Assembly (NCBI GenBank): GCA_022560215.1
Contig: JADFTO010000047.1
Span: forward strand, 7,218-13,278
Reading direction: 5' to 3'
Origin: Pseudomonadota bacterium
Lineage (GTDB): Bacteria > Pseudomonadota > Alphaproteobacteria > Rhodospirillales > 2-02-FULL-58-16
DNA length: 6,061 bases
Translations under genes and position numbers: made by a program
Shown: piece after piece, positions 1-5,339 of the stretch
Layout of the letters: every line of letters starts with the position of its first letter
Numbering within the stretch: the stretch's first letter is position 1
The notes under the pieces: generated by a model
The model's input: only the letters and a program-made list of their open reading frames with translations
Told to the model about the DNA's origin: nothing
The model's database searches: none

Positions 1-91
1 ATCCCGCCTATCAAAACCAGCCTCCCGCCTCCGAGCCCCGCGCCGATAACCCTATCGCCGCAGGCATTCCCTCCCCTTCACACGTCCGGAT
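1..91. other. Region after the Pht5-like gene, no assigned gene
   Basis: Directly follows the TGA stop at 92. It contains a five-base inverted repeat CGATA-ACCC-TATCG (about 45-60) without a T run, and a minus-strand frame of 18 codons (67 to 11) preceded by GGGGAGG. No recognisable domain or clear terminator is seen; whether the operon goes on past the window cannot be told. Confidence 0.4.
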
Positions 92-1081
92 TCATACGGC
101 GAATGAACTCTGGACTTCCTTCACGAACAATTCTTCAACGTCGAGCCTCCTCTGGCAGACGCCTTGCTCATAGGCGAACAGGAGGAAGTTCTCCAGGGTG
201 GTCCTGTTCTGTTCGATGCCGTAGGGCCAGTAGTCGCCGGCGAAAAATTCTCCCATGCGCTTTGCGTGATCGAAGCACCAGGGTATCGGGAAACGGGTGG
301 CCGTGATTTCATGGGCGCGCTCGACGCTGTTCTTCTTGGCCTCTTCGAACGCCTTGTACATGTTCATGGCGACCCAGGGATGGGCCTCCAGGGTGGAGGT
401 TCGTATCGCCACAGTGTGCATGATGGGAAAGATTCCCGTTTCCCGCCAATAGGCTTCCTCCACCGCCACGTAATCCTCGATAAGCCTTCTCACTCGTGGA
501 TCTTGAATCTTTATGCAGGTCGGCGGATGAGCGGAAATCAGGGCGTCGATGTCGCCATCCAGCAACATGTCCGAGAGGTTGCCGCCTGGATTGCTCCGAT
601 AACTGACGCCGTCGGGGAGGTTGAGGGCGACCTTTTCGACCCGGCCGGGCTGGTTGACGCCCGCCTGGACCCACTCGATGTCCTGAAGACGAAGGCCGAC
701 CTGGTGCATGAGCCAGCCCCGCGCGTAGATGCCGGCCGTCTGGGCCCATTCCGGAATTCCCACCTTATGGCCGGCCAAGTCTTCCGGTTTCGATATGCCG
801 GCGTTCTTGCGCACGTAGATGGCGCTCTGGCGGAACACCCGGGAGGGGAACACAGGGATAGAGGTCACGGACCCATCGCCTTGGGCCACCAACGAGGCAT
901 ACTTGCCGAAGGACAGCTCGGAGACGTCCCATTCGCGGAACTTGATGAATCGGTAGAAAATCTCCTCGATGGAGAGGTTGAGGGAAACGAGATCGATCCC
1001 TTCGGGCTTGATTCTTCCCAGCGTCAGGTCCCTGACTTGATCGTAGTCGCTGATCGCCAGCGTAATCTTCACATTCGACAT
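92..1081 (-). CDS. 4,5-dihydroxyphthalate decarboxylase family protein (Pht5-like)
   Basis: A 329-residue protein, close to the roughly 330 residues of phthalate-pathway 4,5-dihydroxyphthalate decarboxylases. Family-like stretches in order: an N-terminal strand followed by YDQVRDLTLGRIKPEGIDL (13-31), WDVSELSFGKYASL (51-64), FPSRVFRQSAIYV (78-90), PEDLAGHKVGIPEWAQTAG (99-117) with RGWL following (121-124), GIFPIMHTVAIR (216-227), HPWVAMNMYKAFEEAK (234-249) and DYWPYGIEQNRTTLENFL (283-300). The fold is that of type 2 periplasmic-binding proteins (NMT1/THI5-like), but no signal peptide is visible, which fits a cytosolic enzyme rather than a transporter subunit. The ATG start is preceded by GGGGGAG three bases upstream, and this site overlaps the TAG stop of the MFS gene, so the two are translationally close. 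Automated pipelines name homologues either as the decarboxylase or as ABC substrate-binding protein. The family is very likely; the true substrate is unknown, and no other phthalate gene is present. Confidence 0.85.
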   Translation of the reverse strand: MSNVKITLAISDYDQVRDLTLGRIKPEGIDLVSLNLSIEEIFYRFIKFREWDVSELSFGKYASLVAQGDGSVTSIPVFPSRVFRQSAIYVRKNAGISKPEDLAGHKVGIPEWAQTAGIYARGWLMHQVGLRLQDIEWVQAGVNQPGRVEKVALNLPDGVSYRSNPGGNLSDMLLDGDIDALISAHPPTCIKIQDPRVRRLIEDYVAVEEAYWRETGIFPIMHTVAIRTSTLEAHPWVAMNMYKAFEEAKKNSVERAHEITATRFPIPWCFDHAKRMGEFFAGDYWPYGIEQNRTTLENFLLFAYEQGVCQRRLDVEELFVKEVQSSFAV

Positions 1082-1084
1082 TGG

Positions 1085-1091
1085 CTCCCCC
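1085..1091 (-). promoter_or_regulatory. Ribosome binding site of the Pht5-like gene, overlapping the MFS stop codon
   Basis: On the minus strand the junction reads TAGGGGGAGCCAATG. The purine run GGGGGAG starts with the G of the upstream TAG stop and ends three bases before the ATG. It fixes the start of the decarboxylase-like gene and indicates that it is translated from the same mRNA as the transporter. Confidence 0.7.
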
Positions 1092-2317
1092 TAGGCCTCC
1101 TTGAGAGATCTGGTGGATTGACCGACCACCACCGACAGCACGCCCAGGACCATGAACGCCGCGATAATATAAAACACCCATTCGGCCCTTCCCAGATCGA
1201 CCAGCCATCCGAACAGGATGGGAGCGACGGCGCCGCCGACGGCGATGCCGGTGGTGACGAACCCGAACGCCTTGCCCATGCCGCCGGGAGGGGCCGCCGC
1301 CTTGACCATCATGTCGCGGGCGGGGCGCACGAGACCCTGGGCGAAGCCGATGACAGTGAACAGGACGATCACCAGCACCAGGGAGAAGGAAATGGAGCCG
1401 AGCAGGATCATGATCAGGCCGGTGGCCGTGAAGGCGATGATCGCCACCCTGTCATGGTGCCGTGTCCAGTCGGCCAGCACGCCGCCCGCGAGGACTCCGA
1501 TGGAACTGGCGAACAGGTAGCCGGTCAACGCCATCCCCGCCATGGACAGCGGCATTCCTTGGATGGAACCGAGCGCCGCGATGGAAAACGACTGAATGCC
1601 GCTCGACGTGAAAGACGTGGCGACGAAGAAAAGGAACATCATCAACATGGGAATCGACAGCATCTGGGCCAAGCCATCCTTGACCGGAGCTGGATCCTTG
1701 CGCAGTTTTTCCTGGGAGTCCATTCTCGCCTGGATGGCCCCCGTCAGGTGTTGGCGCTGGCTGAGGACCGCCAGCATTACCATCAGGCCCATCGTGCCGA
1801 CGGCGATCAACGCATATCTCCAGCCGACCATGGCAGCGAGGAAGATCAACATGGCCGGCGCCGCCGCGGACCCGAGGTGGCCGGCGAAGGTGTGGAGGCT
1901 GAACGCCTTGCCCATGCGATCCTGGGCGATGGTCGATGACAGGATCATGTATCCGGCCGGGTGAAAGACGCTGTGCCCAATGCCTGCGATTATCGCAAAC
2001 ACAAAGAGGAACACGTATTCGGGCGCCACTCCCATGAAAATAATCGCCCCCCCTTCCAGGGCCAGTCCGCAGATCACGGCGATGGGGCCGCCCCACCGGT
2101 CTACCAGGAAGCCCACGGGAATCTGGACCATGCCGGAGCACACGTAGAACACGGTCAGAAGAAGTCCAAGCGCCGCGAAGCTGACCCCGAGTTCGTCATG
2201 GAGAAGGGGAAACAGCGGCGGCAGGCAAAGGATGAAAACGTGGCTCATGAAATGGCCGGAGCAGACGAGGGCCAGTATCGGGCCGTCCTGCTTGATGGTC
2301 ATGGCGATCGAGCTCAT
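1091..2317 (-). CDS. MFS transporter, fosmidomycin-resistance (Fsr)-like type
   Basis: A 408-residue, very hydrophobic protein with about 12 membrane segments in two halves joined by a polar loop near residues 186-215, the standard major facilitator layout and length. The loop between helices 2 and 3 carries the MFS signature as GFLVDRWGGP (69-78), and the matching place in the second half has GGVLADWTRHHDR (278-290). GIGHSVFHPAG (112-122) resembles the G-x-S-x-FHP segment of Fsr-type carriers. Internal symmetry is visible: GKAFSLHTFAGHLGSAAAP (136-154) corresponds to GKAFGFVTTGIAVGGAVAP (348-366). It would act in the inner membrane as a proton-driven carrier. Whether it imports a substrate or exports a product cannot be read from the sequence; its place between eutA and a decarboxylase-like gene favours a carboxylated or aromatic small molecule. 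The start ATG lies 13 bases after the eutA stop with only a modest GGGA ribosome site; an in-frame ATG at 2302 is an alternative. Confidence 0.92.
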   Translation of the reverse strand: MSSIAMTIKQDGPILALVCSGHFMSHVFILCLPPLFPLLHDELGVSFAALGLLLTVFYVCSGMVQIPVGFLVDRWGGPIAVICGLALEGGAIIFMGVAPEYVFLFVFAIIAGIGHSVFHPAGYMILSSTIAQDRMGKAFSLHTFAGHLGSAAAPAMLIFLAAMVGWRYALIAVGTMGLMVMLAVLSQRQHLTGAIQARMDSQEKLRKDPAPVKDGLAQMLSIPMLMMFLFFVATSFTSSGIQSFSIAALGSIQGMPLSMAGMALTGYLFASSIGVLAGGVLADWTRHHDRVAIIAFTATGLIMILLGSISFSLVLVIVLFTVIGFAQGLVRPARDMMVKAAAPPGGMGKAFGFVTTGIAVGGAVAPILFGWLVDLGRAEWVFYIIAAFMVLGVLSVVVGQSTRSLKEA

Positions 2318-2330
2318 TGGGCAGGTCCCG

Positions 2331-3830
2331 TCAGAAAAGCAAGGATTTTATGACGATGGGGACAACGTTGGTGGGACGGATGATTTCTCCGATGTCAACG
2401 AAGTCGAAATCCTTCAACTGCAGGCCGTCGATGGAAATTACGGCGCAGTCGGCATCGATTTCATCGCGGATGATGCGGCCGAGCGTCATGCCGACGTCGC
2501 CGTCCACCAACATGATCAGCGGACCGGAATCGCTTTCCGCCGCGAGCGCCGCATGCATGCCTTTCGCCAGGGCGTGAAGGCGGGAATGCAATGGGTCTCC
2601 CTGCCAGGGAAAGGCCAGGGCGACGGTCCTCTCGCCGAGATCTATGTCATGGCGGGTCAGGGCGTTCTTGACCTCTTCGGCGACCGCGTGCTCATCCACG
2701 TCGCCCTCGAGATCGAACCGGCAGGACAGAACCGGGACGTTCCTGAGCGGCAGCAACGACGGATCGGAAACCATGATCGTGTTGCCGCTGATCTGGACGG
2801 AGAACTGCGATGCCCCGATTACGGTGGCGCGGATGCCCTGTCCGGGGTCCCAAACAGGGATATCCAGTTCGCCGTCGGCAAGGCCATGCCCGATCCGGTG
2901 GGCAAGACCGGATCCCAGATCGCCGTAGGATTCGGTTTCGCGGCCGTACAAGTATTCGGAGACGCCGCCGGAAAACGTGATCGCATCCGGTTTCGGGGTT
3001 GAGGGCAACGGTTCGGTCACCATCAGCTCCCGGGCCGTGCCGGCCAAGGGTTCCTGGCGGGCCAGGGTCATCACGATGTCCGCCATTTCACCGATCAGCC
3101 GCCGGCGATCCTCCTTGTCCAGCCGGCTGCCCTGCTCCAGGTTCAGAGACAGGGTTTTCGCGAGGGTTTGGATCGGTTCCTCCACGCGGGTCATCACGCC
3201 CCCGCCGTCCACCACCAGAAGCCGGCTGCCGACTGCGACGGCTGCGGTAGCCAGCAGTTCCCCGTCGCGGATCAAGGCGAATTTCGTGGTGCCGCCGCCG
3301 ATATCGACGTTGAGGATGGTGTTCTTGTTCCGCCGGGACAGGGCCACCGCCCCGGAACCGTGCGCGGCCATGGCGCTTTCCATGTTGTGGCCCGCCGACG
3401 CGCAAACGAACTTGCCCGATTCCTCGGCGAACAGGTCGGCGATGGCGCGGGCGTTCGCCCGCTTCAAGGCTTCGCCTGTCAGGATGACCGCTCCGCTGTC
3501 GATGTCGCCGCGCGTGAAGCCCGCCTTGTCGTAGGCCTCGTGGACGAATGCGTCCAGTTGATCGGCGTCGATCAGCCCATCGGGGCGATAGGGCGTCAGC
3601 GTGATGGGGGAGCGCCAGAGGACTTCCCGGTTGACGACCACGAATTGGCTTGAAAGACCCGTGGCCAGACGTTGCAGGTGCACCCGGGCGAACATCAAAT
3701 GCGACGTGGATGAACCGATGTCGACGCCGACGGTGGTCAATTCGACATTATCGGCGGCCCAGATGATTTCACTGAGATGCTCGCGTTCCTCGGGCGAGGG
3801 GTGGAAGTGGTCAAACTCTATATCGTGCAT
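2331..3830 (-). CDS. eutA: Ethanolamine ammonia-lyase reactivating factor EutA
   Basis: A 499-residue member of the actin/Hsp70-fold ATPases, slightly longer than enterobacterial EutA (about 467). Visible ATPase motifs: phosphate loop 1 VGVDIGSSTSHLMF (34-47), ILTGEALKRANA (116-127), phosphate loop 2 LNVDIGGGTTKFAL (173-186) and the adenosine motif ITFSGGVSEYLYG (284-296). EutA-specific patterns follow: GASQFSVQISGNT (339-351), LVDGDVGMTLGRIIRDE (441-457) and the C-terminal VISIDGLQLKDFDFVDIGE (464-482) ending in VPIVIKSLLF. By family knowledge EutA uses ATP to swap damaged cobalamin out of inactivated ethanolamine ammonia-lyase for adenosylcobalamin in the cytosol. No eutB, eutC or microcompartment gene is in the window, so its client enzyme is not evident. 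The gene is followed after 13 bases by the MFS gene (operon). The start ATG has a distant purine run (AGGGAC about 10 bases upstream), so the start is likely but not certain. All key ATPase motifs appear intact. Confidence 0.93.
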   Translation of the reverse strand: MHDIEFDHFHPSPEEREHLSEIIWAADNVELTTVGVDIGSSTSHLMFARVHLQRLATGLSSQFVVVNREVLWRSPITLTPYRPDGLIDADQLDAFVHEAYDKAGFTRGDIDSGAVILTGEALKRANARAIADLFAEESGKFVCASAGHNMESAMAAHGSGAVALSRRNKNTILNVDIGGGTTKFALIRDGELLATAAVAVGSRLLVVDGGGVMTRVEEPIQTLAKTLSLNLEQGSRLDKEDRRRLIGEMADIVMTLARQEPLAGTARELMVTEPLPSTPKPDAITFSGGVSEYLYGRETESYGDLGSGLAHRIGHGLADGELDIPVWDPGQGIRATVIGASQFSVQISGNTIMVSDPSLLPLRNVPVLSCRFDLEGDVDEHAVAEEVKNALTRHDIDLGERTVALAFPWQGDPLHSRLHALAKGMHAALAAESDSGPLIMLVDGDVGMTLGRIIRDEIDADCAVISIDGLQLKDFDFVDIGEIIRPTNVVPIVIKSLLF

Positions 3831-3859
3831 CAGGTTAAGCGTCCCTGGCGTTATGGCAT

Positions 3860-3876
3860 GGTTCAGTCATTGGACC
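3860..3876. promoter_or_regulatory. Candidate LysR-type operator (T-N11-A dyad) upstream of eutA
   Basis: The plus-strand sequence GGTTCAGTCATTGGACC is an imperfect palindrome: the arms GGTTCA and TGGACC pair at five of six positions, and the T at 3862 and the A at 3874 stand exactly eleven bases apart inside the dyad, the general LysR box form. It lies 30-46 bases upstream of the eutA start. Such short dyads also arise by chance, so it is only a candidate. Confidence 0.3.
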
Positions 3877-3958
3877 TGGAAAGATTAAGAGGTGATGGCC
3901 GATTATCATGAATTTGGCGTTCCTTCCGCTCCTCGTGCTCCCGCGGATAGGGCCTGGG

Positions 3959-3971
3959 TTTAGTCAAAGGG
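3959..3971 (-). repeat. TTTAGTCAAAGGG motif, copy 1
   Basis: Reads CCCTTTGACTAAA on the minus strand. It shares TAGTCAAAGG with the copy near 5255 and TTTAGTCAA with the copy near 5172, all in the same orientation and all outside genes. It contains TTGACT, close to the sigma-70 -35 hexamer, but no good -10 hexamer follows at 16-18 bases, so it could be either a promoter element or a regulator site. Confidence 0.4.
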
Positions 3972-3983
3972 ACGGGCCATGTG

Positions 3984-5084
3984 CTACCGGTATTGGGTCT
4001 CGTCGATGTAATCTCCCATGGAGGACGTGACGCCGTTTTTGGCCAGCTCTTCGAGATAGATTTTGTGGATGCGGGCATCCTGGTGCCCGTACTCGATCTG
4101 GTTTCCCCCGCTGCGGACATCCGCGTCGACCCCGGAACCGAACAACTTCCGCCGGCCTTCGGTGAAAGGGTAGCGCAGGCTGCCGAAGGCGACGGCGAGA
4201 TAACGGGCCGGCGCGTCACAGGTATTGAAGTGTTGGTGGAACATCATGTCGGGGGGCGCGAAGACGACGCCATGTTCCCAATCTATGCGGACGTAGTCCT
4301 CGTCGCCTTCGTCCCAGAGCAGGGAATATCCCTTGCCCGTAACCGTGTACACGCTGAAGTCGGCGCCGTGGCGGTGCCCTTTCTTGTAGGTGCCAACGGG
4401 CATTTCCGACGAGTGGGCGTGCATGGTTCCTTCGGCCAGGATGAACTTCATGTTGGAGCTGCCTGCGCCCCGCTTCTCCCATTTCTTAAGCTCGAAGCTG
4501 CTGAGGTCGGGAATGAAATTCGTCTCCCACATATGGCGGCCGGGACGGACGGGCACGAACTCGCCCTCTCCCTGGAAAAACCGCTGGTTGCCTTCGCGCT
4601 CGGGGAATTTGTAGTCGTTGTTGAAGACGAAGTCCTGGTTATGGAACAGGTTGATCATCAACGGCATGTTGGTCTGGGCGGAGAGCCTGGCGCGTTCCTT
4701 TCCGCTGCCGTTGAAGTGTTGATAGCGGCAGTTCAGGGGCAGGGCGAACAAACTCTTGGGACCCCATTCGAAGGTGTGGCTCAGGCCGTCCGAGGTCTCG
4801 ACGGACGTGCTGCCGTGTCCGGAGATGACATAGATCACTTCCTCGACCATGTGCTTGTGAGAGGCGCTCTTGCCCCCGGGAGGAAGGTCCAGCAGGTGGA
4901 TGTTGACGTAATCGCCGCGGCCCTTGAGGTGAACGATGGCCCCGTCCGTGTCGAACCTGAGCCACGGGCCGGTCTCGACGTTCCTGAGGTCGACGCCGAA
5001 ATCCTCGATTATGGGAACGCCTTCGCCTTTTGCCCAATCTCCGTACGGATCGAGCAGCATCTTATCTTCATTGGGATCGGCCAT
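3984..5084 (-). CDS. Bicupin protein, 'ethanolamine ammonia-lyase-activating protein' family
   Basis: A 366-residue protein with two cupin barrels. Cupin 1 spans about residues 60-130: metal-ligand candidates H76, H78 and E81 or E82 in SASHKHMVEEVIYVISGHG, and H123 in LPLNCRYQHFNGSG. Cupin 2 spans about 215-300: H237 and H239 in YKKGHRHGADF, and H283 and H285 in PPDMMFHQHFN. The linker carries PGRHMWETNFIPDL (181-194). I recall close homologues being annotated as cupin or ethanolamine ammonia-lyase-activating protein; the latter name has no mechanism I can verify and may come from linkage to eutA. A two-cupin plan is also used by ring-cleaving dioxygenases such as gentisate dioxygenase, so a metal-dependent enzyme is plausible. 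The start is the ATG at 5084, six bases after AGGGAG; a TTG at 5090 is in frame but abuts that ribosome site. It is the first gene after the LysR intergenic region. Confidence 0.85.
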   Translation of the reverse strand: MADPNEDKMLLDPYGDWAKGEGVPIIEDFGVDLRNVETGPWLRFDTDGAIVHLKGRGDYVNIHLLDLPPGGKSASHKHMVEEVIYVISGHGSTSVETSDGLSHTFEWGPKSLFALPLNCRYQHFNGSGKERARLSAQTNMPLMINLFHNQDFVFNNDYKFPEREGNQRFFQGEGEFVPVRPGRHMWETNFIPDLSSFELKKWEKRGAGSSNMKFILAEGTMHAHSSEMPVGTYKKGHRHGADFSVYTVTGKGYSLLWDEGDEDYVRIDWEHGVVFAPPDMMFHQHFNTCDAPARYLAVAFGSLRYPFTEGRRKLFGSGVDADVRSGGNQIEYGHQDARIHKIYLEELAKNGVTSSMGDYIDETQYR

Positions 5085-5090
5085 GATCAA

Positions 5091-5096
5091 CTCCCT
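5091..5096 (-). promoter_or_regulatory. Ribosome binding site that sets the bicupin start
   Basis: On the minus strand the region reads AGGGAGTTGATCATG. The AGGGAG lies six bases before the ATG at 5084, an ideal spacing, and has no space before the in-frame TTG at 5090. The ATG is therefore the likely start, two residues shorter than the longest open frame. Confidence 0.75.
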
Positions 5097-5171
5097 GGCA
5101 TGAAGATCGGTTCATTCCTCTTCCCGATGCTTCCCCGCATAAACGAGAATGAAATGACAGCGGACGGCTGT

Positions 5172-5183
5172 TTTAGTCAAGGG
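5172..5183 (-). repeat. TTTAGTCAAGGG motif, copy 2
   Basis: Reads CCCTTGACTAAA on the minus strand, one A shorter than copy 1. It lies 88-99 bases upstream of the bicupin start. The embedded CTTGAC resembles the -35 element common in alphaproteobacteria; the hexamer 17 bases further on is TCATTT, a poor -10. Confidence 0.4.
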
Positions 5184-5209
5184 CATCGGAGGCGTCTCCG
5201 AAGCCGATG
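5184..5209. promoter_or_regulatory. Nested inverted repeats, candidate operator or mRNA leader hairpin
   Basis: Two overlapping palindromes: CATCGG (5184-5189) with CCGATG (5204-5209), 14 bases between them, and inside them TCGGAG (5186-5191) with CTCCGA (5196-5201), loop GCGT. They share bases, so only one of the two pairings can form fully in RNA. The element directly adjoins motif copy 2. There is no following T run, so it is not an obvious terminator in either direction. Confidence 0.35.
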
Positions 5210-5252
5210 AAGGTGTTTCCTATTTGCCACTAGGACTGTCAGCCCGTGCAGG

Positions 5253-5265
5253 AATAGTCAAAGGC
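5253..5265 (-). repeat. AATAGTCAAAGGC motif, copy 3
   Basis: Shares the ten bases TAGTCAAAGG with copy 1, same orientation, and lies 81 bases from copy 2 and 169-181 bases upstream of the bicupin start. No good -10 follows at normal spacing on the minus strand. Confidence 0.35.
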
Positions 5266-5322
5266 GCATGAGCCGACAAAAACATATTGGACATATAATC
5301 CAGATAGGGCCTGTATGACGAA

Positions 5323-5337
5323 GGCCCGCGCCGGGCC
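5323..5337 (-). terminator. GC-rich hairpin just after the LysR stop
   Basis: GGCCCG (5323-5328) and CGGGCC (5332-5337) form a perfect six-base stem around a three-base loop, two bases after the LysR stop codon at 5340. On the minus strand it is followed by TTCGTC, not a real U tract, so it would be a weak intrinsic terminator at best. Position favours a role in ending or attenuating the lysR transcript. Confidence 0.35.
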
Positions 5338-5339
5338 GC

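Larger units (their letters stand above)
3831..3983. other. 153-base intergenic gap between the bicupin gene and eutA
   Basis: No credible gene is present. Reading in the minus direction it contains, 13 bases after the bicupin stop, a copy of the CCCTTTGACTAAA motif, then a purine-rich stretch, and near eutA a 17-base imperfect dyad (3860-3876). The gap is much longer than the 13 and 9 base gaps further down the cluster, so eutA-MFS-decarboxylase may have its own promoter. No strong intrinsic terminator is visible, so read-through from the bicupin gene is also possible. Confidence 0.6.
5085..5339. other. 255-base regulatory region between lysR and the bicupin gene
   Basis: No gene is visible. 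In minus-strand order it holds a GC hairpin directly after the LysR stop, an AT-rich island (5281-5299), a TTTGACTA motif copy (5253-5265), a five-base inverted repeat TCCTA-N8-TAGGA (5218-5235), nested inverted repeats (5184-5209), a second motif copy (5172-5183) and the bicupin ribosome site. It most likely carries the promoter of the catabolic cluster, but I cannot fix a convincing -35/-10 pair. Confidence 0.55.

Noticed and set aside
164..1939. A 591-codon open frame on the plus strand
   Set aside because: It lies opposite the Pht5-like and MFS genes, both of which are recognisable families. Its composition (rich in G, D, H, Q, R) is that of a GC-driven antisense frame, with no domain in it.
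2232..3002. A 256-codon plus-strand frame opposite the end of eutA
   Set aside because: Antisense to well-conserved EutA motifs and to the MFS start; no recognisable domain.
3863..4219. A 118-codon minus-strand frame reaching into the gap before eutA
   Set aside because: Two thirds of it overlaps the bicupin gene in another frame with S/P/R-rich shadow composition, and only the tail is in the gap. No ribosome site supports a start in the gap.
3981..5210. A 409-codon plus-strand frame
   Set aside because: It is the mirror of the bicupin gene, whose metal-binding motifs are clear; no family resemblance on the plus strand.
5323..5337. The GC hairpin as a strong intrinsic terminator
   Set aside because: The stem is only six pairs and is followed by TTCGTC with no U run; kept only as a weak candidate.
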